Assembly (NCBI GenBank): GCA_020436025.1
Contig: JAGQYP010000025.1
Span: 1 to 50,672 of the forward strand
Reading direction: 5' to 3'
Length of the DNA stretch: 50,672 nucleotides
Source: Crocinitomicaceae bacterium
GTDB lineage: Bacteria; Bacteroidota; Bacteroidia; Flavobacteriales_D; Crocinitomicaceae
This document shows, one piece after another, positions 17,134-24,271 of this stretch. The position numbers and the translations under genes are program-made. The notes under the pieces are model-generated. The model was not told the origin of the DNA. It made no database searches and worked only from the letters and a program-made list of their open reading frames with translations. The stretch's first letter is position 1; each line of letters opens with the position of its first letter.

Positions 17134-17268
17134 TCAATTCTCTCGATCTTCAAAGTTTTCTGATTTCTTGTCCTTGATCCGCTTAAAAATCAAATAGATT
17201 AATAAAACGAGGGCTGCCGCTATTCCCAGACCATAAAGCCAAACAATTACTGTTGCAACGGTGTCCAT
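17134..17268 (-). CDS. 44-residue single-pass membrane protein
   Basis: A short ORF below usual length cut-offs. It encodes one hydrophobic helix, about residues 5-28 (including VWLYGLGIAAALVLLIYLIF), followed by a charged tail (KRIKDKKSENFEDREN). Its ATG overlaps the TAA of the YbjQ gene by one base (TAATG), the same coupling as in the vWA/Ste24 pair. The coupling, the clean membrane-anchor layout and the positive-inside tail argue that it is real. Function unknown; it might anchor YbjQ or a complex at the membrane. Confidence 0.7.
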   Translation of the reverse strand: MDTVATVIVWLYGLGIAAALVLLIYLIFKRIKDKKSENFEDREN

Positions 17269-17582
17269 TATTTATATTTTACTGCGGTTCCGTAGGCTAA
17301 AATTTCAGAAGCTCCTTGCATGATCATCGAAGTCGAAAATCGAATGTTGATTACCGCATCTGCACCCATTTTTTCCGCATCATCTTTCATTCTTTGTAAA
17401 GCTTGTTCTCGCGATTGCGCCTGAAGTTTAGTGTATTCATTGATTTCACCACCCACAATATTCTTCAATCCCGCGAAAATATCTCTTCCCACGTTTCTTG
17501 CTCTAACGGTAGAGCCTCTAGCAATACCAATGACCTCAATAATCTCTTTTCCGGGTATAAAATCTGTTGTTGAAATTTCCAT
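17268..17582 (-). CDS. YbjQ family protein (UPF0145)
   Basis: A 104-residue protein covering exactly one YbjQ domain: TTDFIPGKEIIEVIGIARGSTVRA, then GRDIFAGLKNIVGGE, SREQALQRMKDDAEKMGADAVINIRF and a C-terminal strand ending AYGTAVKYK. Members form pentameric rings and have been called heavy-metal binding, but no metal role is clear. It is the first gene of a two-gene unit with the 44-residue membrane protein. Upstream on the minus strand, TATCTTTA (17605-17612 region) is a near match to a -7 box. Confidence 0.93.
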   Translation of the reverse strand: MEISTTDFIPGKEIIEVIGIARGSTVRARNVGRDIFAGLKNIVGGEINEYTKLQAQSREQALQRMKDDAEKMGADAVINIRFSTSMIMQGASEILAYGTAVKYK

Positions 17583-17632
17583 ATTTATGTGTTTTTTAAA
17601 GAACTAAAGATAGGGAAATTTGAGCTAGGTTA

Positions 17633-17676
17633 TTTCACAAAGATTCACAAAGAAAGCACAAAGATGCACAAAGGAT
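17633..17676. repeat. 44-bp dispersed repeat, copy 2
   Basis: Identical over 44 bases to 7761-7804. Both copies lie in intergenic DNA; I see no terminal inverted repeats or target duplication. Confidence 0.85.
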
Positions 17677-17698
17677 TTTGAGTAATTTCTCCGTTTTG

Positions 17699-17761
17699 AA
17701 TTAAGAATTATGAATTATGAATTATGAATGAACAATTAATAATGAAAAATGAATAATTTGG
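17699..17761. repeat. Heptamer array (9 units)
   Basis: AATTAAG, AATTATG three times, AATGAAC, AATTAAT, AATGAAA, AATGAAT, AATTTGG, all in one 7-nt register. Confidence 0.8.
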
Positions 17762-17948
17762 TTTAATCAAAGACAGTAAGGAGGATTTCAATCCTCAAAC
17801 TAAGGGCGATCAATTCTCCATACCAAAGTCTAAGGTCGAGGTAATTCCCATTTGAGATTCACTAATCAAAAAATGATAGTCACCACGAAAAAGCCATTTT
17901 GTAACCCTGTGACTTCAGTCCGGGGGTACAAAAACGGAAAATGACTAC

Positions 17949-17990
17949 GAACCGAGCGACAGCGAGCTCATCGACCGATAGGGAGATAAT
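17949..17990 (+). repeat. GC-richer 42-bp dispersed repeat, copy A
   Basis: Begins GAACCGAGCGACAGCGAGC, continues through TCATCGACCGATAGGG and ends GAGATAAT. Reverse-complement copies lie at 28657-28698 and about 48991-49034. It contains GAGCTC at its centre and two CGAYAG-type words, and abuts a heptamer array. Confidence 0.85.
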
Positions 17991-18092
17991 TAAGAATTAA
18001 GAATTAAGAAATAAGAATTAAAAATTAAAAATTAAAAATTAAAAATTACGAATTTCGAATTCCGAATTCCGAATTGCAAATTACGAATTCCC
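17988..18092. repeat. 15-unit heptamer array reaching into the ROK gene
   Basis: In strict 7-nt register: AATTAAG x3, AAATAAG, AATTAAA x4, AATTACG, AATTTCG, AATTCCG x2, AATTGCA, AATTACG, AATTCCC. The first four bases of every unit are nearly constant and the last three drift stepwise. The last two units include the stop and final three codons of the minus-strand ROK gene. Confidence 0.9.
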
Positions 18093-19040
18093 TTTCTCCT
18101 CATTCCAATACAATGCCGCAGCTCCGAAAATAGCCGAATTTTCAGCCAATAGACTCGAACAAACGATTTGCACTTTGCTTTTGAAATCTTCCATTAAGTT
18201 TTCGTCCATGTAGCGTTTGGTAGGCTCTGTGATGATTCTTTTCGCTTTGGCTAAACCCCCTGCGAATACAAAAGCTTCCAAATCTAGTACTGTTGTGATG
18301 TTTGCTAAAGCTTTTCCAAGAATTTTGCTGGTGTCGTCAAACAATTCCAATGCAAGCGGATCTCCTTTTTTAGCTGCAATTGTTATATTTTTGGCAGTGA
18401 TATCACTAGGCGCGATTTTGGATAAAGAACTTGAACCTTTGTAAAACTCAATCTTTTCTCTGGCCGATAAGGCAATTCCAGTGGCAGAGGCATACCTTTC
18501 CAAACAGCCTAGTCTTCCACATCCACATTCTCTTCCAAGTGGATCAATGGTTATATGTCCCATTTCCCCGGCATTTCCGTGGGAGCCGTGTTGTAATTGA
18601 CCATTCATGAAAAATCCGGTTCCAATTCCAGTTCCCAAGGTAATCACCATGAAATTCTTCATTTCTTTGGCTACTCCGTACATTTTTTCCCCATAGGCGG
18701 CAGCATTAGCGTCGTTGGTTAAGATTGTAGCTACACCAAAAACCTCTTCAAAGATGGGATTGATTTCTACAACACCTTTCCAGGGTAAATTCGCTGCAAA
18801 CTCAATGCATCCAGTCAAGTAATTCCCTTTTGGAGCTCCAATTCCGATTCCATGAAGTTTGTACTTTTCTTTTTTCAGAATGGGGGAGATCTCCTCTTTT
18901 AGATTCTGTGCCAGTTCTTCTATGGATTCTATGGATTCGGTCTTCAGAAAAGAAGAATATAAGTTTTCTCCTTCTTTGGTGATCAAACCATATTCAATAT
19001 TGGTTCCGCCAATGTCGATTCCAAGTACAACTGAAGCCAT
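18081..19040 (-). CDS. ROK family sugar kinase (glucokinase-like)
   Basis: Phosphorylates a hexose, most likely glucose, with ATP. The 319-residue protein has the phosphate-1 motif GIDIGGTNIEYGL at the N-terminus, the sugar-binding and catalytic ND in LTNDANAAAYGE, the phosphate-2 motif GTGIGTGFF, and the ROK zinc site in CGCGRLGCLERYAS preceded by GNAGEMGHITID. There is no N-terminal helix-turn-helix, so it is an enzyme and not a repressor. The last residues (GNS) and the stop lie inside a heptamer array. It is the third gene in a row with the beta-barrel receptor and HD genes. Confidence 0.92.
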   Translation of the reverse strand: MASVVLGIDIGGTNIEYGLITKEGENLYSSFLKTESIESIEELAQNLKEEISPILKKEKYKLHGIGIGAPKGNYLTGCIEFAANLPWKGVVEINPIFEEVFGVATILTNDANAAAYGEKMYGVAKEMKNFMVITLGTGIGTGFFMNGQLQHGSHGNAGEMGHITIDPLGRECGCGRLGCLERYASATGIALSAREKIEFYKGSSSLSKIAPSDITAKNITIAAKKGDPLALELFDDTSKILGKALANITTVLDLEAFVFAGGLAKAKRIITEPTKRYMDENLMEDFKSKVQIVCSSLLAENSAIFGAAALYWNEEKGNS

Positions 19041-19097
19041 AGATGCAAAGATTTTTTGAGATGTCGAATATAGTAAAAATGTCGGTGAACCAAAATT

Positions 19098-19766
19098 TTA
19101 ATTGGCCTCCCATTCAGCATAAAACTGATCCAGAAAATTTTGCATGAAATCGTGGCGTTCTTGAGCGATTTTTTTCCCGGTTTCGGTATTCATTTTATCC
19201 TTCAGAAGCAACAATTTTTCATAAAAGTGATTAATTGTATGTCCTTCATCATTCTTGTAGGCATCAAAACTCTCGTGCATGGTTGGTTTTTGCGTAGGCA
19301 GATATATCGCTCTGTTTTTATTACCTCCATAAGCGAAAGCTCTCGCAATTCCAATGGCTCCAATGGCATCCAATCGGTCGGCATCCTGAACTATTTTGCC
19401 TTCAAGACTTGTGATTTTGTTGGCTACATTCGCTCCCTTGTAAGAAATATTGTGGGCAATGTGTAAGACTTCATCTACAATCGATTGGGAAATATTTTCA
19501 CGACCTAAAATCTCACGAATTCTCTTATCCGTTTCACTTTCATGATCTTCAACGAATTTATGATCGGCAATATCATGCAGTAAAGCAGCGTAGGCAATAA
19601 TTTCTGGATTTCCACCTTCCAACTCATGAATCTTTAGAGCATTTTTGTACACTCTTTCAATATGATACCAATCGTGACCAGTAGCTTCTCCAAAAAATTC
19701 ATCTTGGATCTGTTTTTTGATCTTAAGAATGGAGGGGTAGGTATTTTCAATCTTAGTAACCATCAT
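19098..19766 (-). CDS. HD-domain metal-dependent phosphohydrolase (YedJ-like)
   Basis: A 222-residue protein with one HD domain. Metal ligands are visible in order: GHDWYHIERVYKNA (first histidine), ALLHDIADHKF (the HD pair), HIAHNISYKG, and QDADRLDAIGAIGIARAF (last aspartate). This is the YedJ-type layout; the substrate is probably a nucleotide or phosphoester but is not known. Its start overlaps the 3' end of the beta-barrel receptor gene by 14 bp, and a second ATG follows immediately. Confidence 0.9.
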   Translation of the reverse strand: MMVTKIENTYPSILKIKKQIQDEFFGEATGHDWYHIERVYKNALKIHELEGGNPEIIAYAALLHDIADHKFVEDHESETDKRIREILGRENISQSIVDEVLHIAHNISYKGANVANKITSLEGKIVQDADRLDAIGAIGIARAFAYGGNKNRAIYLPTQKPTMHESFDAYKNDEGHTINHFYEKLLLLKDKMNTETGKKIAQERHDFMQNFLDQFYAEWEAN

Positions 19767-22155
19767 CTTCAGAGTTTTGTCTTTTCTTCTGATTGAAGTT
19801 GTTGAAACGGTAACTCAAACTGATGGTAAATTGAGGCGCTCTGCTAAATCGATATTGATAGCTATAGAATGTCGGATCTTCAGAAATACTTATTCTTCTT
19901 CCCGTAGCGAATAAATCGCGAACATTGGCAGTCACGTTCAAGGTATTCTTTAAGAAACTACTTCTGATTCCGAAGTTCACCACAAAATAATCTTCATCTC
20001 TTCCTTGAGTCGTAACTCCAGCTGAAGTGTAATTTCCGTCAATCTGGAATCTCAACATTTTATTGACTTTAAATGTCATGCTGAGTAAGGCGGTCCAGTT
20101 GAAAGACTGCGTAAAAATATCTTCTCCATTGGCGAATCCTTCAATTCTATAAAAGAATCCGTTTCCACTCAAACTCAATTCCCACCATTTGAAAATGGTA
20201 AAATTGGCCATGGCTTCCATACCAAGAGAATGACTCTTTCCAACGTTTTCATATTTAGTCAATATCACCCCATCTGAATAAGCCGATTGAATTCTATTGA
20301 TTCGATTGTTGGTTAATCGGTAATAGGTTTCAAAAGACAATCTCACTTTTTTCCAGGTTTTCACCATGTTTAATTCGAAAGATTCAATGTATTCTGGTAA
20401 GAGTTCCGGATTTCCTTGTCGCACATTGAATAAATCGGTCCAAGTGATAAAGGGCTCCAAATTCCACCCTTTTGGTCTGTTAATCCTTCTAGTGTAAGAA
20501 GCCATGATTTGAAACTCCTTTTTGAAATTATAGGACAAATGCACACTTGGAAAGAAATCCAGTCTGCGTACCGAAACTGTTGAATCTTGGGTGATGGAAT
20601 AAACATCTCGGTGGGTGTATTCTGATCTTACTCCTGCTTGGAAACCAAAGTTTTTAAATTCCCCTTTGATGATAAAGTAAGCTCCGGGTACATAGCGCGT
20701 ATAGTTGATATTGTTGCTTTTACTTGAATCCACAACCATGTCATTTATAGTCGTATCGTAATCGGAAATATCTACATCGTCTGCACTGAAATTGTATCGA
20801 AACTGCAATCCCATGTCGATTCCAAAAGTCTTGGCAAAAGGAACTGAATAATCCAATCGGGTATCCACAGAGTGCGAAGGACCTACTTCATCTAATCTTG
20901 AAGCCTGATAAACTGGCCCGTTTCGGAAAGGGTAGAGGTAAGTTTCATTGAATTCTGCATTATTTCTATTTCCGTAAGTTCCTTGAATCGAGATTTCGTG
21001 CTTTGGTTTTTTGAACTTATGAATATAGTTGATACTCGTATTGTAGTACAAACCACCATATTTGGAAAGCCCAGTTACATATTGATTCAGGTTGGTGTCT
21101 GCCGGATTAGTATAAGTAGCATAGTCCGACTCCCGATCGTGTTTCATACTCCAAACGCCGACTCTACCTTCGATGGTAAGCAAATCATTTTCGGTAAAAT
21201 CTACGTCCAATCCAATTCTTCCGGATCCTCCACCTCTTTGTCGACCCGAGTAGCCCTCAGATGTTTGAAATGTTGTAGTGTCCAAAAGAATGGTTTCTCT
21301 TCTATCTTCTACGTCTGTAATTCCTTTATTCTGATTGTAATCTCCTCCAAAAGTAAAGGTGATTTTGTTTTTCTTGTAATTGAATAGGGCATCTGCTCCG
21401 TAAGTTCCAAAAGAACCCACATTTCCATTCAAATTTCCGCTAAAACCATTTGCTCTGTTCTTTTTAAGGATGATATTGATGATTCCTCCCACACCATCTG
21501 GAACATATTTAGAAGAAGGATTGGTAATTAATTCAATGCGTTGAATGGAAGAGGCTGGAATTTGTCTTAAGGCATCTGTAGGATCTAAAACGGATGGTTT
21601 TCCATTGATCAATACAAGAAATCCAGTGCTACCACGTAAAGAAACATTCCCGTCAATATCAACTTTCACAGAAGGTAGGTTTTCTAGAACTTCCACCGCA
21701 GAACCTCCTTGGGCAGTAATTTGGTTGTCTACATTTACTACCTTTTTATCCAAATGGTATTCTACATTATTATAGGCTGATTCCACTACCACTTCCTCCA
21801 GCATTTCTTCATCCAAAGCCAGCTCAATGGTTCCTAAATCTACCACTTTGGATTGCTCAAAATTGATATTGCCAATGGATTTTTCTTTAAAACCTAGAAA
21901 GTTGATCAAAGCATAAAAATCTCCCTTGTTTTCAAGATCAATTTTAAAATGCCCCGTGCTATCGGTCACACCTCCAGTCACCATCGAACTGTCAGCCACA
22001 TTATAAATTCGAATTGTAGCATATTCAATGGCTTTACTGTCTTTTTTGTTGATGACTTTTCCTTTAATCAAGAACTTTCCGGGTAACACAACTTCACTTG
22101 TAAAACCGTAAGCAATTGAAAAAAGAGTAAAAAGTAAAAACAGACCTCTGAGCAT
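19753..22155 (-). CDS. TonB-dependent receptor-like outer-membrane beta-barrel protein
   Basis: An 800-residue outer-membrane protein with a signal peptide (MLRGLFLLFTLFSIAYGFTS), a carboxypeptidase-like regulatory domain (about residues 25-115, FLIKGKVINKKDSKAIEYATIRIY), a plug domain (DKKVVNVDNQITAQGGSAVEVLENLPSV and INGKPSVL) and a large barrel ending in a strand with FTISLSYRFNNF. It fits the family typically annotated outer membrane beta-barrel protein (OMP_b-brl_3). The ligand is unknown; no SusD-like partner is adjacent. I start at the second in-frame candidate because the 19 residues before it interrupt the signal peptide layout. Confidence 0.9.
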   Translation of the reverse strand: MLRGLFLLFTLFSIAYGFTSEVVLPGKFLIKGKVINKKDSKAIEYATIRIYNVADSSMVTGGVTDSTGHFKIDLENKGDFYALINFLGFKEKSIGNINFEQSKVVDLGTIELALDEEMLEEVVVESAYNNVEYHLDKKVVNVDNQITAQGGSAVEVLENLPSVKVDIDGNVSLRGSTGFLVLINGKPSVLDPTDALRQIPASSIQRIELITNPSSKYVPDGVGGIINIILKKNRANGFSGNLNGNVGSFGTYGADALFNYKKNKITFTFGGDYNQNKGITDVEDRRETILLDTTTFQTSEGYSGRQRGGGSGRIGLDVDFTENDLLTIEGRVGVWSMKHDRESDYATYTNPADTNLNQYVTGLSKYGGLYYNTSINYIHKFKKPKHEISIQGTYGNRNNAEFNETYLYPFRNGPVYQASRLDEVGPSHSVDTRLDYSVPFAKTFGIDMGLQFRYNFSADDVDISDYDTTINDMVVDSSKSNNINYTRYVPGAYFIIKGEFKNFGFQAGVRSEYTHRDVYSITQDSTVSVRRLDFFPSVHLSYNFKKEFQIMASYTRRINRPKGWNLEPFITWTDLFNVRQGNPELLPEYIESFELNMVKTWKKVRLSFETYYRLTNNRINRIQSAYSDGVILTKYENVGKSHSLGMEAMANFTIFKWWELSLSGNGFFYRIEGFANGEDIFTQSFNWTALLSMTFKVNKMLRFQIDGNYTSAGVTTQGRDEDYFVVNFGIRSSFLKNTLNVTANVRDLFATGRRISISEDPTFYSYQYRFSRAPQFTISLSYRFNNFNQKKRQNSEDDGY

Positions 22156-22260
22156 ACTTGAATTTTTTGACAAATTTGGCAATAATTGTTTAAACGAAGA
22201 AAGAATTAACAAAATTAAGGTCGCTTCGCGAAGGGAAGAGTCAAAATCTTATCAATTAAC

Positions 22261-22268
22261 TATATTTG
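22261..22268 (+). promoter_or_regulatory. Candidate -7 box for the ccm operon
   Basis: TATATTTG fully matches TAnnTTTG and ends 4 nt before the ccmB ATG, so the transcript would be leaderless or nearly so. No clear TTG at -33. Confidence 0.45.
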
Positions 22269-22272
22269 CACC

Positions 22273-22938
22273 ATGTTTAAGGAGGTGAGTCTTCTGGTAA
22301 GAAAGGAAATTGTATCTGAACTAAGAAACAAAACGGTTCTGAGTAGCATTGTTTTGTACTCATTAGTGGTTGTTTTTGTCGTGTTTCAGATGTTCAAAAC
22401 CATTTCTGATCCCATCGTTTGGAATGCCCTTCTTTGGGTGATCGTATTATTCACTTCGATCAATTCTGTAACAAAAAGCTTTATTTCAGAATCCAAGCCG
22501 GTTCAGTTTTACATGTACCAGTTGGCTAGCCCAGGAGCCATTATTTTATCCAAGATTATTTACAATTTGATCTTCGTTTTAGTCATTACCGGTTTAACCT
22601 TCTTGATTTATGGAGTTTTTCTAGGGTTTGCTCCGATTCAAAAAGTGGATATTAGTTTATATCTCACTTTATTTTTCATGGGATGCAGTGGGTTTGCCAT
22701 TGTCTTCACAACGATTTCAGCAATTGCGTCTCGAACGAATAATAATTTTGGATTGATGGCGGTGATGTCCTTGCCAATCATCTTACCCTTTATCTATCAG
22801 TTAGTTGAAGTTTCGGGCTTCATTATGGATGGAAAAGGATGGGAAGATGCATGGCGATTTTTACTTGTGATTTTCAGTCTAAATGTAGCAACTGTCACGC
22901 TCTCTTATTTATTATTTTCTTACCTTTGGCGCGATTAA
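22273..22938 (+). CDS. ccmB: Heme exporter protein CcmB
   Basis: Membrane subunit of the CcmABCD complex, which releases holo-CcmE during cytochrome c maturation. The 221-residue protein begins LVRKEIVSELRNKTVLSSIVLY, the standard CcmB start, and has six membrane helices with ESKPVQFYMYQLASPGAIILSKI in the first cytoplasmic loop. The ATPase CcmA is not in this window, so it must be encoded elsewhere. First gene of a seven-gene unit, 9 bp before ccmC. Confidence 0.93.
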   Translation: MFKEVSLLVRKEIVSELRNKTVLSSIVLYSLVVVFVVFQMFKTISDPIVWNALLWVIVLFTSINSVTKSFISESKPVQFYMYQLASPGAIILSKIIYNLIFVLVITGLTFLIYGVFLGFAPIQKVDISLYLTLFFMGCSGFAIVFTTISAIASRTNNNFGLMAVMSLPIILPFIYQLVEVSGFIMDGKGWEDAWRFLLVIFSLNVATVTLSYLLFSYLWRD

Positions 22939-22947
22939 TTTGAGGGG

Positions 22948-23673
22948 ATGAAAAAGAATTGGTGGAAAATACTTGCAGTGGTCCTTTTGACGTACACCAT
23001 CGTCATGGGATTTTTGGGTGAAGTTCCGGCCATGTTCATTCTAAGAGAAACCATCCGAAACCTTTATTTTCACGTGACCATGTGGTTTGCCATGCAGACA
23101 CTCATATTAATCTCTATCATTTTTGCGATAAGATATCTTGTGGTTCAAGGAAAGGTAGACAAAGGAATGGATGCGGATGGAAAAATGAAATTAGAAGCCA
23201 CAAAATTTGATATTATTTCCAAGGAATCAATCAATGTTGCTTTGGTTTTCGGAGCAATTGGATTGGCAACGGGATCTGTCTGGGCCAAATCTACCTGGGG
23301 AACATATTGGGCAGTAGACGATCCAAAATTGAATGGTGCAGCCCTGGGCTTTCTGATGTATTTGATTTACAATGTGCTAAGAAATTCCATTAAAGACGAG
23401 GATAAAAGAGCTCGAATTGCGGCTGTTTTTAATACGTTTGCTTTCATGATGTTCATGGTTTTTGTGAATGTTATTCCAAGAATGAAGGATTCGCTTCACC
23501 CAGGAAATGGAGGGAACCCAGGGTTTAGTGCTTACGATTTGGACAGTGATTTGAGATTGGTGTTTTATCCTGCTGTTTTAGGATGGATCTTATTAAGTGT
23601 TTGGATCTTACAAATCCGAATCAGAATGCAGAAAATAATTAGAATAAAAGAGTACAATGAATATTTGGACTAA
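22948..23673 (+). CDS. ccmC: Cytochrome c biogenesis protein CcmC
   Basis: Binds heme and hands it to CcmE. The 241-residue protein has six membrane helices. Both heme-ligand histidines are present: in NLYFHVTMWFAM and SLHPGNGGNPGF. The tryptophan-rich motif appears as SVWAKSTWGTYWAVDDPKLNGA, a divergent form of the WWD motif (W-x3-W-x2-DDPK). Its last 17 bp overlap the start of ccmD. Confidence 0.92.
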   Translation: MKKNWWKILAVVLLTYTIVMGFLGEVPAMFILRETIRNLYFHVTMWFAMQTLILISIIFAIRYLVVQGKVDKGMDADGKMKLEATKFDIISKESINVALVFGAIGLATGSVWAKSTWGTYWAVDDPKLNGAALGFLMYLIYNVLRNSIKDEDKRARIAAVFNTFAFMMFMVFVNVIPRMKDSLHPGNGGNPGFSAYDLDSDLRLVFYPAVLGWILLSVWILQIRIRMQKIIRIKEYNEYLD

Positions 23674-23881
23674 GATTTTACTATTGTCAATGGCGATTTT
23701 GAGCGGAGGAATGTCTTTCGCTCAAGAAGCTGAAAAGCCTGAAATGGCCACCGGTTTGAAGTCAAACGGAATGATTTACATCGTTGTAATCGTACTTTTA
23801 ATCGTTTTCGCAGGAATCGTTTTTTACCTAATTACCATCGATCGCAAACTAAACCGCATCGAAAAAGAGTTGAAAAAATAA
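23657..23881 (+). CDS. ccmD: CcmD family protein
   Basis: A 74-residue protein with a signal-like N-terminus ending SFAQ, a short periplasmic linker, one membrane helix (MIYIVVIVLLIVFAGIVFYL) and a basic tail (DRKLNRIEKELKK). This fits the single-span CcmD that bridges CcmC and CcmAB, though the extra N-terminal hydrophobic segment makes it larger than the E. coli protein. The call rests mainly on its place between ccmC and ccmE. Confidence 0.82.
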   Translation: MNIWTKILLLSMAILSGGMSFAQEAEKPEMATGLKSNGMIYIVVIVLLIVFAGIVFYLITIDRKLNRIEKELKK

Positions 23882-23884
23882 ATT

Positions 23885-24271
23885 ATGAAGAAATCACACA
23901 TCATACTTTTAATCCTTTTGGTAGTTGCTTTGGGAGTTGTTTTAAGTCTGGTTTTGAATACAGCGAATTACGAGACCTTCAAAACGGCATTTGAGAAAAC
24001 GGGGGAAAAAGTGACAGTAATTGGTCGGTTAAACTTGAATAAAAAAGTAGATGAGTCCATTCCGAATCAGTTGACTTTCTACATGACAGACAAAGATGGA
24101 GTGGAAAAAAAAGTGATCCTTTCAGAATCTAAACCACAAGACTTCGAAAAGTCTGAAGAATTAGTAATTACAGGAATTGCAGACAAAGACTCTGACACAT
24201 TCATGGCCACGCACATGCTAATGAAATGTCCTTCTAAGTACAAAGACAATCAGGAGGTGGGATCCAAATAG
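23885..24271 (+). CDS. ccmE: Cytochrome c maturation protein CcmE, CxxxY type
   Basis: Periplasmic heme chaperone. The 128-residue protein has an N-terminal membrane anchor (IILLILLVVALGVVLSLVL) and an OB-fold beta barrel (KVTVIGRLNLNKK, LTFYMTDKDG, LVITGIADKDSDTFMATHMLMKC). Classical CcmE attaches heme through a histidine in an HxxxY motif. Here that place reads KCPSKYKDN, a CxxxY motif, as described for a variant System I in archaea and some bacteria that also lacks CcmH. The gene lies 3 bp after ccmD and 0 bp before ccmF. Confidence 0.92.
   Translation: MKKSHIILLILLVVALGVVLSLVLNTANYETFKTAFEKTGEKVTVIGRLNLNKKVDESIPNQLTFYMTDKDGVEKKVILSESKPQDFEKSEELVITGIADKDSDTFMATHMLMKCPSKYKDNQEVGSK

Larger units (their letters stand above)
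17583..18080. other. 498-bp intergenic region packed with repeats
   Basis: No ORF is supported. In order it holds the second 44-bp repeat (17633-17676), a heptamer array (17699-17761), a perfect 7-bp inverted repeat GAGGATT/AATCCTC with a 2-nt loop (17781-17796), about 150 bp without recognisable structure, a GC-richer dispersed repeat (17949-17990), and a long heptamer array that runs into the ROK gene (17988-18092). Confidence 0.7.

Noticed and set aside
17949..17990. Dispersed GC-richer repeat considered as an insertion-sequence end
   Set aside because: No transposase, no terminal inverted repeat pair and no target duplication are visible at any of the three copies.
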